A DNA stretch of 64,000 bases from Bacillus sp. CH30_1T (lineage in GTDB: Bacteria; Bacillota; Bacilli; Bacillales; Bacillaceae_B): positions 1-64,000 of the forward strand of contig NZ_VTUY01000006.1 in the NCBI RefSeq assembly GCF_008364765.1. The letters are read 5' to 3'. Under the pieces are notes generated by a model. The model saw only the letters and a program-made list of their open reading frames with translations, made no database searches and was not told where the DNA came from. Positions within the stretch are counted from its first letter, which is position 1, and each line of letters begins with the position of its first letter. This document shows, one piece after another, positions 41,375-51,091 of the stretch. Position numbers and translations under genes: made by a program.

Positions 41375-43009
41375 ATGGAAAAAGCATGGTGGCATCAATC
41401 CACTGTTTATCAAATTTATCCGAGAAGCTTCAATGATCATAATGGGGATGGAATCGGGGACCTTCCGGGCATCATCGAAAGGCTGGATTACCTGGCTCTT
41501 CTAGGTATCGATATCATTTGGTTAAGTCCAGTCTATCAATCCCCGAATGACGACAATGGATATGATATTAGCAATTATTATGAAATCATGGATGATTTCG
41601 GTACCATGGAAGACATGGAGAGGTTAATAGAGGAAGCGAGGAAAAGAGGTCTTCATATCATGATGGACCTTGTCATCAATCATACTTCCGATGAGCACCC
41701 ATGGTTTAAGGATTCCAGAAAATCAAAGGATAATCCTTATCGTGATTACTATATTTGGAGAAAAGATGAGAATGGTCCCCCAAGTGACATTCAATCTGTT
41801 TTCAGTGGCTCAGCCTGGGAATGGGATGAACACACTGGTGAGTATTATTTTCACCTCTTCAGTAAAAAACAACCTGATCTCAATTTGCATAACCCTAAAG
41901 TTAGGGAGCACCTATACACCATGATGAATTATTGGCTCAGTAAAGGAGTCAGCGGTTTCCGCATGGACGTGATCGATTTAATCGGAAAAGAAATCGACCG
42001 AAAAGTTCTGACAGATGGTCCAATGCTCCATGATTATTTACAGGAGATGAATGCAAAGGTTCTTTCCAATTATCCTACAGTCACGGTCGGTGAGACCCCT
42101 TCCGCTACTCCTGAAACCGCTCAACTATATACAGGAAAAGGCCGGAATGAACTTGACATGGTGTTTACCTTTCAACACATGTCCCTGGACGAAATAGAAG
42201 GGGAAGGAAAATGGGCCTTAAAGGAAATGGATTTACTTGAGTTGAAAAATGTGTTGAGTGAGTGGCAGACGTCACTCTTTCAAAAGGGGTGGAACAGTTT
42301 ATACTGGAATAACCATGACCAGCCCCGTATCGTATCCAGATGGGGAAATGATAATGAATATCGGGTGGAATCAGCCAAGATGCTGGCAACGGTCCTTCAT
42401 ATGATGCAGGGGACACCTTATATCTATCAAGGTGAAGAAATCGGGATGACCAATACCGAATTTAACGATATCTCGCAATATCGTGACATTGAGACAATTA
42501 ATTATTATAAAGAAAAGACATCTGCAGGTGTCTCCCCAAAGGATATTATGAAATCAATCCGCACAAAAGGAAGAGATAATGCGAGAACTCCTTTTCAATG
42601 GAATGACGATGTTCATGGTGGATTTACAGAGGGAACTCCCTGGATTGATGTGAATTCGAACTATAAAGAAATAAACGCTGAACAAGCCATGAAGGATAGG
42701 GACTCTATCTTTTATCACTATCAGAAGCTCATTTCACTCAGGAAACAAATGGAGATCATCGTTTATGGAGAGTATGAGCTATTATTGGAAGACCATCCTG
42801 AAATCATGGCATATACAAGAAAATGGGAAAATCAGACACTGCTTGTAGTGGCAAATTTCTATGGGGGAAATCCTGAATTTCTTTTACCTGAAAAGATTGA
42901 TGATACTCATGCCGAGATCATCATCAGCAACTATCCCAATACTAATCGACCATCAGAGTTGCACACTCTTCGTCCCTATGAAGCGATTGTGTACTTAATA
43001 GAAGAATAA
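41375..43009 (+). CDS. GH13 alpha-glucosidase (oligo-1,6-glucosidase type)
   Basis: 544 aa. Family 13 TIM barrel with VYQIYPRSFNDHNGDGIGDL, DLVINHTSDEHPWF, nucleophile D198 (FRMDVID), acid/base E240 (VGETPS) and D315 (NNHDQPR). The region QFNDISQYRDIETINYY-like (here EFNDISQYRDIETINYYK) fits oligo-1,6-/alpha-glucosidases. No signal peptide. ATG 41375 (GGAGG seven bases upstream) is preferred over 41372. It stands in a cluster that otherwise handles beta-glucans, so its substrate is unclear (isomaltose-type, sucrose or others). Confidence 0.88.
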   Translation: MEKAWWHQSTVYQIYPRSFNDHNGDGIGDLPGIIERLDYLALLGIDIIWLSPVYQSPNDDNGYDISNYYEIMDDFGTMEDMERLIEEARKRGLHIMMDLVINHTSDEHPWFKDSRKSKDNPYRDYYIWRKDENGPPSDIQSVFSGSAWEWDEHTGEYYFHLFSKKQPDLNLHNPKVREHLYTMMNYWLSKGVSGFRMDVIDLIGKEIDRKVLTDGPMLHDYLQEMNAKVLSNYPTVTVGETPSATPETAQLYTGKGRNELDMVFTFQHMSLDEIEGEGKWALKEMDLLELKNVLSEWQTSLFQKGWNSLYWNNHDQPRIVSRWGNDNEYRVESAKMLATVLHMMQGTPYIYQGEEIGMTNTEFNDISQYRDIETINYYKEKTSAGVSPKDIMKSIRTKGRDNARTPFQWNDDVHGGFTEGTPWIDVNSNYKEINAEQAMKDRDSIFYHYQKLISLRKQMEIIVYGEYELLLEDHPEIMAYTRKWENQTLLVVANFYGGNPEFLLPEKIDDTHAEIIISNYPNTNRPSELHTLRPYEAIVYLIEE

Positions 43010-43020
43010 CCCAATAAATC

Positions 43021-43031
43021 GAAGCGCTTTC
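43021..43031. promoter_or_regulatory. LacI/cre-like operator before the lacI-type gene
   Basis: GAAGCGCTTTC, with TATAAT at 43035-43040 just downstream. It is related to the GAAACGTTTC operators and to cre. Autoregulation is likely. Confidence 0.5.
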
Positions 43032-43100
43032 ATGTATAATGGACAAAGAAAACACTTTAGAAGGATGCCTTCATTTATAGAAGCAATAGGATGTGAACTT

Positions 43101-44090
43101 ATGGCAACCATCAAAGATGTGGCTAAGCTGTCCGGTGTCGCCGTTTCAACCGCTTCATACGCATTGAACAACAGTAAGAAAGTCAGCGAAGGGACCAGAC
43201 AAAAAGTTTTAGCTGCAGCAAAACAATTGAATTACCAAAAAAACGGGCTTGCTTCAGATTTGAAACGGACAAGCACCAATACGATCGCCTTGATTCTGAG
43301 CGATTTATCAGGGCCTTTTTACTCAGAACTGATCAAGGGCGTACAGGACGTTACAACCACAAACGGATATGATCTGATCGCATGCAGTTCCATAGGAGGA
43401 GTGCAATCGACTGCCGTTAAATTCTTAAAGGAAAAACGTGTCGATGGCGTCATCATACTTGCCCATAATATCAATGATGAGACGATCCTTGAGTCTGCAA
43501 GGGAAGGCTTCCCCATCGTAGTTCTGGACAGGAGCATAAAAAGTGATTACGTCACTCAGATAGAAGTCGATAACGTTCACGGAGCCTTTGTGGCAACGGA
43601 ACACTTGATTGAAAACGGGAGTCGTGACATTGCCTATATCAGCGGACCATATAACTCCCATGACAATGAGCTGCGTTTTCAAGGATTTCGGGAGGCTCTT
43701 GGGAAACACAATATCGAGTACAAATCAAAATGGAAAGTATCAGGGGGGTTCACTCGTGAAGGAGGCTATCAGGCCACCAAAATGCTGATCGCCCAGAGAG
43801 ATGTCCCACACGCCATCTTCTACGCAAATGATGAAATGGCCATCGGTGGCTTACAAGCACTAAACGAAAAAAACATTTCAGTACCTGGAGACATTTCTAT
43901 CATTGGTTTTGATGATATTCAACTGTCAGAATACGTTTCACCTGCCTTAACGACCATGAGGCAGCCAAAGTATGAAGCAGGTGCACTGGCTGTTCATCTT
44001 ATCTTTCAAATGCTCTTAAAGGAAGAGGTCGACTCGTACTACAAGCTGACAACCGAGCTTGTGGAGCGGGAATCTGTGAAGAGGCGTTGA
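43101..44090 (+). CDS. LacI/GalR-family transcriptional regulator
   Basis: 329 aa. N-terminal HTH (MATIKDVAKLSGVAVSTASYALNNSKKVSEGTRQKVLAAA) and a periplasmic-binding-like effector domain (about 60-329; LILSDLSGPFYSELIKGVQD, VDGVIILAHN, NDEMAIGGLQAL, SIIGFDDI). ATG 43101 has AGGATGTGAAC upstream; the ORF is open from 43032, but that part has no ribosome binding site. The neighbouring GAAACGTTTC operators at 37627 and 37838 are its probable targets, controlling both arms of the sugar regulon. A terminator follows. Confidence 0.93.
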   Translation: MATIKDVAKLSGVAVSTASYALNNSKKVSEGTRQKVLAAAKQLNYQKNGLASDLKRTSTNTIALILSDLSGPFYSELIKGVQDVTTTNGYDLIACSSIGGVQSTAVKFLKEKRVDGVIILAHNINDETILESAREGFPIVVLDRSIKSDYVTQIEVDNVHGAFVATEHLIENGSRDIAYISGPYNSHDNELRFQGFREALGKHNIEYKSKWKVSGGFTREGGYQATKMLIAQRDVPHAIFYANDEMAIGGLQALNEKNISVPGDISIIGFDDIQLSEYVSPALTTMRQPKYEAGALAVHLIFQMLLKEEVDSYYKLTTELVERESVKRR

Positions 44091-44102
44091 TTGGACAGGG
44101 TT

Positions 44103-44142
44103 ACCCGGTCCTTACCCGAGTAGTGGGAGGGAGCGGGTTTTT
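44103..44142 (+). terminator. Terminator after the LacI gene
   Basis: ACCCG...CGGGT stem with further pairing of TCCTTACCC and GGGAGGGA, followed by TTTTT. Confidence 0.7.
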
Positions 44143-44236
44143 CTGTTATATGAACATTGAGGTGCTGACCAAAAAAAATTCCCTTGATATGTAAGTGAAG
44201 ATAACGCTTACAACAAGATCCATGAAAATTACCCTA

Positions 44237-44265
44237 TTGACATCCCCACCAATCCCCAGTATTAT
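44237..44265 (+). promoter_or_regulatory. Promoter of the met operon
   Basis: TTGACA (44237-44242) and TATTAT (44260-44265) with a 17-bp spacer, about 40 nt before the S-box aptamer. Confidence 0.85.
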
Positions 44266-44304
44266 CCTCTATAAGATAAAAATTTAGAAAATTACATACT
44301 TTCA

Positions 44305-44412
44305 ATTATCCAGAGTGACCGAGGGATCAGGCCCTATGACGTCCGGCAACCTCCAGTATTAGTATTGGAACGGTGCCAATTCCTGCAGAATGATTTCATT
44401 CTGAGAGATAAG
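44305..44412 (+). ncRNA. SAM-I (S-box) riboswitch
   Basis: Hallmarks: TTATCCAGAG-type 5' P1 strand, GAGGGATCAGGCCCTATGAC, CCGGCAACCT, GGTGCCAATTCCTGCAG and the closing AGAGATAAG. Followed by a terminator whose stem can be exchanged with an antiterminator. Controls metNIQ: high S-adenosylmethionine stops transcription. Confidence 0.96.
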
Positions 44413-44426
44413 TCGAGATAAACAGG

Positions 44427-44461
44427 CGATGCTTCTTTCAGGTGAAAGGGGCATTTTTTTA
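44427..44461 (+). terminator. Riboswitch-controlled terminator
   Basis: ATGCTTCTTTCA (44429-44440) pairs with TGAAAGGGGCAT (44443-44454), followed by seven T. It is the expression platform of the S-box. Confidence 0.9.
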
Positions 44462-44486
44462 TTGGACTAAAAAAGGGGTGTGCACA

Positions 44487-45500
44487 TTGATCGAGATTCG
44501 GAATTTGGTGAAAACATACAAAACTAAGAAGCAAACGGTGGTCGGTGTCGATAACGTTTCCGTAAAGATTGAAAAAGGTGAGATCTTTGGAATCGTCGGG
44601 TACAGTGGAGCGGGGAAGAGTTCACTCATTCGCTGCCTGAATCTATTAGAAACCCCTACATCAGGAGAAATTATCATTGATGGACAGGATTTTACGAAGC
44701 TCACGTCTAAACAACTAAGACTAGCCCGTCAAAAAACGAGCATGATCTTTCAGCATTTTCACTTGATCAAATCCAAAACGGTTTTTGACAATCTGGCTTT
44801 TGCTTTGAAAGCGGCTAGTGTGCCAAAATCGAAAATCAAGCCCAGGGTCGTCGAGCTCCTTAAGATGGTCGGTCTTTCTGATAAAGCGGACGCCTACCCG
44901 GCTCAGCTAAGCGGAGGACAAAAGCAGAGGGTGGGGATTGCAAGGGCCCTGGCGAATAACCCATCGGTTTTACTTTGCGATGAAGCGACATCGGCACTCG
45001 ATCCGAATACGACGAAATCGATTTTGAAGCTATTGAAAAAAATCAACAAAGAACTGGGTTTGACGATCGTGCTCATTACCCACGAGATGGAAGTGGTGAA
45101 GGAAATCTGTGACCGGATGGCCGTGATGCAGGATGGAAAGATCGTAGAGGAAGGTCCGGTATACGACCTGTTTGCCGAACCGAAACAGTTTTTAACGAAG
45201 CAATTCATTGAAACGATCCTTCAATTTGAACTCCCGCCACACCTCGTGGAATCAAGAAAAGGAAAGCTGATCAAAATCCAATTCAAAGGATCGATAGCAG
45301 AGGAAAGCGTCGTTTCAGAAGTGTTCCAGAAATACAAAGTGCAAGGCAATATCCTTCACGGCAAGATTGAATATATTCAGGAAGTGCCACTCGGGATTTT
45401 TATCATGGAACTGATCGGCTCCCATGACGAAATTGAAGCCGCAATCCGGTATATCACGCTGAAGACACAGAGCTTGGAGGTGCTTGAGAATGCTGCCTGA
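44487..45500 (+). CDS. metN: Methionine ABC transporter ATP-binding protein
   Basis: 337 aa. Walker A GYSGAGKSSLIR, signature LSGGQKQRVGIARAL, Walker B VLLCDEATSALDP, and a C-terminal NIL/ACT-like regulatory domain (about 250-337). Start TTG 44487, with AAAAGGGGTG at about eight bases upstream; the frame opens at 44442 inside the terminator, which is not a plausible start. Overlaps metI by 11 bp. Under S-box control. Confidence 0.95.
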   Translation: MIEIRNLVKTYKTKKQTVVGVDNVSVKIEKGEIFGIVGYSGAGKSSLIRCLNLLETPTSGEIIIDGQDFTKLTSKQLRLARQKTSMIFQHFHLIKSKTVFDNLAFALKAASVPKSKIKPRVVELLKMVGLSDKADAYPAQLSGGQKQRVGIARALANNPSVLLCDEATSALDPNTTKSILKLLKKINKELGLTIVLITHEMEVVKEICDRMAVMQDGKIVEEGPVYDLFAEPKQFLTKQFIETILQFELPPHLVESRKGKLIKIQFKGSIAEESVVSEVFQKYKVQGNILHGKIEYIQEVPLGIFIMELIGSHDEIEAAIRYITLKTQSLEVLENAA

Positions 45501-46155
45501 TTCATTGACTGCGATTTTACCAGAATTGAATAAAGCCTTTTTTGAAACGGTATATATGGTGGGGATTTCACTGGGAGTTGCGATTTTAGTAGGGTTACCT
45601 CTCGGGATTCTTCTTTTTGTTACAGACAAAGGCTTGTTTTTACAAAATAGTTTGATCAAAAAGGTAGTTGGATTTGTCGTCAATATGGTGCGGTCTGTTC
45701 CGTTCATCATTTTATTAGTCGCACTCTTACCATTAACTAAATTATTGACCGGTACCACGATCGGACCGACGGCAGCCTCCGTATCACTTTCTGTTGCGGG
45801 AATTCCGTTTTTTGCGAGAATGATAGAAACATCATTGCGTGAGATTGATAAAGGTGTCATTGAAGCTTCGGTTTCAGTGGGGGCAAGCCCTTGGATGATC
45901 ATTAAGGACGTATTGTTACCGGAAGCTCGTCCAGCAGTGATTCAAGCGATCACGATTACAACAATCAGTTTAGTCGCCTATTCAGCCATGGCCGGCATCG
46001 TCGGTGGAGGGGGAGTCGGGGACCTGGCGATTCGCTTCGGGTACTACCGTTATGACAACACGGTGATGATCACGACCGTCATCATTTTAATTTGTTTAGT
46101 TCAACTCATCCAATATACGGGTGATGTGTTTGCACGATTAGTCGATAAACGATAA
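45490..46155 (+). CDS. metI: Methionine ABC transporter permease
   Basis: 221 aa with five membrane helices and the BPD motif EASVSVGASPWMIIKDVLLPEARP (about 120-143) typical of MetI. Start ATG 45490 with GGAGGTGC eight bases upstream; TTG 45484 is within the site. Overlaps metN. Confidence 0.95.
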   Translation: MLPDSLTAILPELNKAFFETVYMVGISLGVAILVGLPLGILLFVTDKGLFLQNSLIKKVVGFVVNMVRSVPFIILLVALLPLTKLLTGTTIGPTAASVSLSVAGIPFFARMIETSLREIDKGVIEASVSVGASPWMIIKDVLLPEARPAVIQAITITTISLVAYSAMAGIVGGGGVGDLAIRFGYYRYDNTVMITTVIILICLVQLIQYTGDVFARLVDKR

Positions 46156-46176
46156 CTACTTTAGGGGGAACAACAA

Positions 46177-46998
46177 GTGAAAAAGTGGATTTTATTCGTA
46201 GCATTAGCGGTAACAATGAGCATTCTTGCAGCTTGCGGAGGGGACGAAGCAAGTTCAAGTGCGGAAGATACAAAAGGAGTAACCATCGGAGCGACATCCG
46301 GACCGTACAGTGATATGGTGACAAAAGCGATCAAGCCCGGACTTGAAGAAAAAGGATATACGGTGGAAGTGAAGGAATTCAGTGATTACATCCAGCCGAA
46401 CAACGCGCTGGCCGAGGGAGATCTGGATGCGAACCTTTTCCAGCATAAGATCTACATGGAAACCTTCGCGAAACAGCATAACCTGGATTTATCCGAAGTG
46501 ATTGTCGTACCAACGGCTCCAATGGGGATCTACTCACAGAAGTTTGATTCTATTGAAGACATCAAAGAAGGCAGCGCCATTGCCATTCCAAACGATCCGA
46601 CAAACGCAGCACGCGCATTTCAGATTTTAGAAGATGCGAAATTGATCACGTTAAAGCCGGATACAGATCCATTGACGGTGTCAGAAAAAGACATTGCTGA
46701 AAACGTGAAAAATCTGCAGTTTAAACCAATCGAAGCGGCTCAGCTTCCAAGAGCGGTTGACAGTGTTGATCTATCTGCGGTTCCAGGGAACTACGCACTT
46801 GCTGCCAACATGGACTTACTTGATGCACTTCAGCTGGAAAACATGCCTGATCAGTATCGAAACCGAGTAGTTGTAAATACGAAGGACGTTGATTCACAGT
46901 TGGCGAAAGACATCAAAGCAGTCGTCGAAGCAGACGAATTCGAGAAAATCATCGACGAAGAATTTAAAGGCTTTGGTAAGCCGGAGTGGATGGAGTAG
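46177..46998 (+). CDS. metQ: Methionine-binding lipoprotein
   Basis: 273 aa. Lipobox LAAC (C near residue 20) and NlpA/MetQ fold: VTIGATSGPYSDMVTKAIKPGLEEKGYTVEVKEFSDYIQPNNALAEGDLDANLFQHKIYM is diagnostic. Start GTG 46177 with GGGGGAAC upstream. Third gene of the S-box metNIQ operon. Confidence 0.95.
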   Translation: MKKWILFVALAVTMSILAACGGDEASSSAEDTKGVTIGATSGPYSDMVTKAIKPGLEEKGYTVEVKEFSDYIQPNNALAEGDLDANLFQHKIYMETFAKQHNLDLSEVIVVPTAPMGIYSQKFDSIEDIKEGSAIAIPNDPTNAARAFQILEDAKLITLKPDTDPLTVSEKDIAENVKNLQFKPIEAAQLPRAVDSVDLSAVPGNYALAANMDLLDALQLENMPDQYRNRVVVNTKDVDSQLAKDIKAVVEADEFEKIIDEEFKGFGKPEWME

Positions 46999-47080
46999 AG
47001 GGACGGACCTCTAGTCAAAATATTTAGTATAAGAAAGCGATAGGGACGGACTTCCGCAGAATGCGGAGGTCCGTCCCTCA
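46998..47080. repeat. GAGGGACGGACCTC repeat (copy 3, compound)
   Basis: GAGGGACGGACCTC at 46998-47011 touches the metQ stop codon. A second, longer hairpin (AGGGACGGACTTCCGCA, 47042-47058, with 47062-47078) lies beside the SEC-C gene's stop codon and may terminate both. Confidence 0.85.
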
Positions 47081-47082
47081 CT

Positions 47083-48255
47083 TTATAGACAGCACTTTTT
47101 ATATTTTTTCCCGCTTCCGCAAGGGCAGGGGTCATTGCGTCCTACTTTTTCGTCGTTTATGACAGGCTTTGGAATTAGCGCGGGTGGCTCATTCAACATT
47201 TGAAGCTCCATTACCTCCAGCAAGTGTCTCCATTCTGGAAGTTTGGGGTGTTGGATGCCATTCATGACGCAATTGACATATAGTGATTCTTCTAAACAAA
47301 GCAGCCCATCTTCATACCCTGTTTCAATTAAATCTTCTATCTTGGGGATGGCGTCTGTTGATAAATGTCGACATAGATTATCTGCAATGATTGTTTTGGC
47401 GGTTAAGTCATCCGCTTGATCAAACAGTCTGAGTAATGCCTTTTCAGCTTCTTTGGTCTTTATCCTACCGAGTACGTCCAGAGAATAGAAGTAAGTGTTC
47501 CCGTAGAGTGCTATTTTTTCAACTTCCCGTACTACTTGGTCCGTCCCTATTTTGACCAGGGAATTTGCAGTTTCCTCAAATATGAAGTCTCCTTCCTCTT
47601 CATTTTTGAAGAGACTCACTAATTGAGGGATTGCACCTTCTTTCTGTATTTCACCGGCCATGTAGACGTCATAAATCCCTTCAAATCCGAAAAACTCCCC
47701 TTTATCCATATTTTTCTGAAGTCGATTCTGTACTTCCCAGCTTTCAATGCCGCCTTTTTTAACAAGCTCTTTGATAATTCTTTTTCCATGATCATAAAGG
47801 ATTTGATCAAACTTATGTTCATCCAAGTAACTCATCACGTCAGCTAACGCCATGTAGAGCCCTTCTATAGTTAAAGAAGGAAGCTTCTCTACTTCTTTTA
47901 ACTGTACCTCACCAACATATTGATTTACTCTATTTCTGTATGTAATTAATAATTCCGTGTTGGCGTTATTAACTAATTGAATGTAGAACAGTCGGTTGTT
48001 ATCCTTTTTACCCATGACATCTAATCGATTTACTACTTCTTTCAACCCTTCATCATTAAGGGGTAAGTACATTAAATTTGGAAGAATAGGGGATGAATAT
48101 TCCGAAACCGGTCCACGATCAACTGCATCCAACCCTGTCAAAAAAGTATTCCCATCTGATAAATAAGTGCCCTCCAGCATTTCTATAGCATATCTCTGAA
48201 CAAATGGATCTTCACTTAGGAAATAAGGCTCGACCCTTTCAACAAAACGATTCAT
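47083..48255 (-). CDS. HEAT-like repeat protein with C-terminal SEC-C motif
   Basis: 390 aa. Mostly helical; segments such as [40 protein letters not shown] look like HEAT repeats. The C terminus [18 protein letters not shown] is the SEC-C zinc-binding motif found in SecA and in many stress and quality-control proteins. Start ATG 48255 (AAAGGATGG just upstream); the ORF opens at 48273. Function unknown; perhaps a protein-binding adaptor. Confidence 0.75.
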   Translation of the reverse strand: MNRFVERVEPYFLSEDPFVQRYAIEMLEGTYLSDGNTFLTGLDAVDRGPVSEYSSPILPNLMYLPLNDEGLKEVVNRLDVMGKKDNNRLFYIQLVNNANTELLITYRNRVNQYVGEVQLKEVEKLPSLTIEGLYMALADVMSYLDEHKFDQILYDHGKRIIKELVKKGGIESWEVQNRLQKNMDKGEFFGFEGIYDVYMAGEIQKEGAIPQLVSLFKNEEEGDFIFEETANSLVKIGTDQVVREVEKIALYGNTYFYSLDVLGRIKTKEAEKALLRLFDQADDLTAKTIIADNLCRHLSTDAIPKIEDLIETGYEDGLLCLEESLYVNCVMNGIQHPKLPEWRHLLEVMELQMLNEPPALIPKPVINDEKVGRNDPCPCGSGKKYKKCCL

Positions 48256-48322
48256 CCAACCATCCTTTATCATTATATTTTCATTTAGTGTAAAGGGTGG
48301 GAGTGGAAAAGGGAAGAGGGAA

Positions 48323-48404
48323 GAGGGACGGACCTCTCTAGCGGCAATTTAATAGCAGTATGTTCTGAGGACGGTCTTCAGCTGAATACGGAGGTCCGTC
48401 CCTC
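48323..48404. repeat. GAGGGACGGACCTC repeat (copy 4)
   Basis: GAGGGACGGACCTC (48323-48336) and GAGGTCCGTCCCTC (48391-48404), with a degenerate third unit near 48367. The rest of the 48256-48603 interval shows no gene. Confidence 0.8.
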
Positions 48405-48603
48405 TTTATTTCTATTTATTTTAAAAGTTCGTAGTTATCTCTATTTTATTACATTTAATTCTAAATAATAGGCCTTTTTACTCAAGGGATTGAGTTTTGT
48501 TAGGTGAATTACTATTAGAGTTGTGTATTTTTTAATGGGATGAGGAGGGTTAAGAGTCATTTGGTAAAACCATTTTATGAAAAAGGGAGTTGTAGGATTT
48601 ACT

Positions 48604-51033
48604 ATGAAAAAACGATTTTCACAATCATCTATCATTTCAATCGTCCTGGTATTTATTCTTTCCATCTTTGGATCAGGGGCAATGGCAAACTCGAATGCAA
48701 AGACACCTCAAGCTCAAACACCACCGGATTTAGCCGAAATCTTCGGAAACATCGATACAACATCTTCAAAGTCTACCACCGTTATTGTTGAAATAGAGGA
48801 AGAATCCTTAGTCGAATCAAAACATAAAGGGAAAAAACAATCCAAAGCGAATTTGACAAACGCACGACACAAAGTAAAGAAGAATGTTAAAGGAGTAACA
48901 AAATCCAGCAAAGTAAAACGTGAATACGATTATGTTTTCTCTGGTTTTTCTTTAGAAGTAGCTGCTGATGAAATTCCAAACCTATTATCTGTACCTGGAG
49001 TAAAAGCAGTGTATCCTGATGTTACATATACAGTGACAGGGTCTGAAGGGATTTCCATTGAACAGGACGCTTATCATCCTGAAATGGCTAATAGCGCTCC
49101 CTTCATTGGAGCCGAGCAGGTATGGGATGCCGGGTTTACCGGAGAAGGAGTAACCGTTGCAGTCATTGATACAGGGGTTGATTATACTCACCCCGATTTA
49201 GATCAGGCATTCGGAGATTATAAAGGTTGGGATTTCGTCGATAATGACGGAGATCCACAAGAAACACCCATCGGGGACCCGCGTGGAGAAGAAACGGCTC
49301 ATGGAACTCATGTGTCTGGAACAGTAGCGGCGAATGGAAACATTAAAGGAGTAGCACCTGATGCCACTCTATTAGGATACCGTGTTCTAGGGCCTGGTGG
49401 CAGCGGAACAACAGAAAATGTTGTTGCAGCCATTGAAAAAGCGGTTCAGGACGGGGCGGATGTTATGAATCTATCACTTGGAAACAGCTTGAATAATCCA
49501 GATTGGGCAACGAGTATTGCATTGGATTGGGCAATGGCTGAAGGGGTAGTGGCTGTTACATCAAATGGGAACTCAGGTCCTGATAATTGGACAGTCGGTT
49601 CACCAGGTACTTCACGTGATGCCATTTCTGTAGGAGCGACTCAACTGCCTTACAATGTATACACGTCTAAAGTAACGACAACTGGTGGTGTAACCTATGA
49701 ATCTGATAAAGTAATGGGCTTCCCAAGTGACGAGGAGTTATTATCCCTTGATGGGAATGAATATGAATTTGTCGATGTCGGTTTAGGCGGACCAGAGGAT
49801 TTTGCAGGAAAAGATGTAGAAGGTAAGATTGCTCTTATTAGCCGTGGAGCATATCCTTTTGTTGATAAAGCAGCCAATGCAAATGCTGCAGGAGCAGCAG
49901 GAGCGATTATCTATAATAACGAACCTGGAGAATTCACATTTGAAATTCCAGGTATGGAAGTACCGACCATTAAAATGTCTTTAGAAGATGGTAATAAAAT
50001 GCTTTCTGAATTGGAAAAAGGAAATAACAAAGTTTCATTTGAACTGGAGTTTGCACGTGAAATCGGGGAAACAATGGCTGATTTCTCATCTCGTGGCCCT
50101 GTTATGGATACATGGATGATCAAGCCTGATGTTTCAGCTCCCGGGGTGAACATTGTAAGTACAGTACCGACTCATAATCCTGAAAATCCATATGGCTATG
50201 CCTCTTATCAAGGTACCAGTATGGCATCTCCACACGTAGCAGGTGCTGCTGCGCTTTTACTTGAGGCTCATGGGGACTGGAATGTAGACGCTATTAAATC
50301 ATCACTGATGAATACAGCTGAAAATTTATTCGATGCAGAGGGGGGCCAATATCCACATAATACTCAAGGAACGGGCAGTATCAGACCTCTGGATGCACTC
50401 CATGCGGAAACTCTTGTGTCACCTGGAAGTCACTCCTTTGGTGTATTCAGTAAAGAAAAAGGAAAACAAGTAGAAAAGCAGCATTTTACAGTTAAAAATT
50501 TATCCAGTAACAAGAAAAAGTACAGCTTTGATGTGAACTTTGAAGGGAATCCTAAAGGAATAAAAGTTTCCACAAGCAAAAATCTTAAAGTGAATGGTAA
50601 TCAGTCGAAAAAGGTAAATCTGCATGTTCAAGTTGATGCTGGTAAGTTAGACCCTGGTTACTACGAAGGAACTATACAGGTTTCTGATGGAGTATCTTCA
50701 TTTGAAGTACCTACGATCCTCTTTGTAAAAGAGCCGGACTACCCTCGAATTACCAGCTTAGACGTCACTAAAACCGACGAAGGCTATGATTTAGAAGTTT
50801 ATCTTCCAGGCGGAGCAGAAGAAGCGGTCATCTGGGTTTACAGTGCTGACACGCTAGCTTATATCGGGGACGGCCCTGTATTTACAAATCTTAAAAGAGA
50901 ATATAACACCTTGAAATGGGATGGTAAAATTAATGGGCAGGATCTGGCTCCTGGAAGTTACTATTTCTTCGTGAATGCGAAAAAAGGTGAACAGGAAGAT
51001 TATGTGAATAGTGATATCATTGTGGTGGAATAG
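48604..51033 (+). CDS. Secreted subtilisin-like serine protease (Vpr-like)
   Basis: 809 aa. Signal peptide (1-28), I9-type propeptide (about 55-140; ends with a basic KVKREYDYVFSGFSLEVAADE region), and S8 catalytic domain with Asp near 186 (VAVIDTGVDYTHPDL), His near 233 (HGTHVSGTVAANG) and Ser near 538 (GTSMASPHVAGAAALL). A PA domain insert (about 370-470) and C-terminal beta domains follow, matching B. subtilis Vpr. No LPXTG or SLH anchor is seen. ATG 48604 with AGGA upstream; the earlier in-frame ATG 48577 has no site. Confidence 0.93.
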   Translation: MKKRFSQSSIISIVLVFILSIFGSGAMANSNAKTPQAQTPPDLAEIFGNIDTTSSKSTTVIVEIEEESLVESKHKGKKQSKANLTNARHKVKKNVKGVTKSSKVKREYDYVFSGFSLEVAADEIPNLLSVPGVKAVYPDVTYTVTGSEGISIEQDAYHPEMANSAPFIGAEQVWDAGFTGEGVTVAVIDTGVDYTHPDLDQAFGDYKGWDFVDNDGDPQETPIGDPRGEETAHGTHVSGTVAANGNIKGVAPDATLLGYRVLGPGGSGTTENVVAAIEKAVQDGADVMNLSLGNSLNNPDWATSIALDWAMAEGVVAVTSNGNSGPDNWTVGSPGTSRDAISVGATQLPYNVYTSKVTTTGGVTYESDKVMGFPSDEELLSLDGNEYEFVDVGLGGPEDFAGKDVEGKIALISRGAYPFVDKAANANAAGAAGAIIYNNEPGEFTFEIPGMEVPTIKMSLEDGNKMLSELEKGNNKVSFELEFAREIGETMADFSSRGPVMDTWMIKPDVSAPGVNIVSTVPTHNPENPYGYASYQGTSMASPHVAGAAALLLEAHGDWNVDAIKSSLMNTAENLFDAEGGQYPHNTQGTGSIRPLDALHAETLVSPGSHSFGVFSKEKGKQVEKQHFTVKNLSSNKKKYSFDVNFEGNPKGIKVSTSKNLKVNGNQSKKVNLHVQVDAGKLDPGYYEGTIQVSDGVSSFEVPTILFVKEPDYPRITSLDVTKTDEGYDLEVYLPGGAEEAVIWVYSADTLAYIGDGPVFTNLKREYNTLKWDGKINGQDLAPGSYYFFVNAKKGEQEDYVNSDIIVVE

Positions 51034-51052
51034 AATATAAGTATAAAAGTCG

Positions 51053-51091
51053 AAAAGGTGTTTGCGGGGAAAACTCTGCAAACACCTTTTT
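51053..51091 (+). terminator. Terminator of the protease gene
   Basis: AAAAGGTGTTTGC (51053-51065) pairs with GCAAACACCTTTTT (51078-51091). Confidence 0.9.

Noticed and set aside
44442..44486. metN start at 44442
   Set aside because: It lies in the riboswitch terminator hairpin; TTG 44487 has a good ribosome binding site and the normal MetN start.
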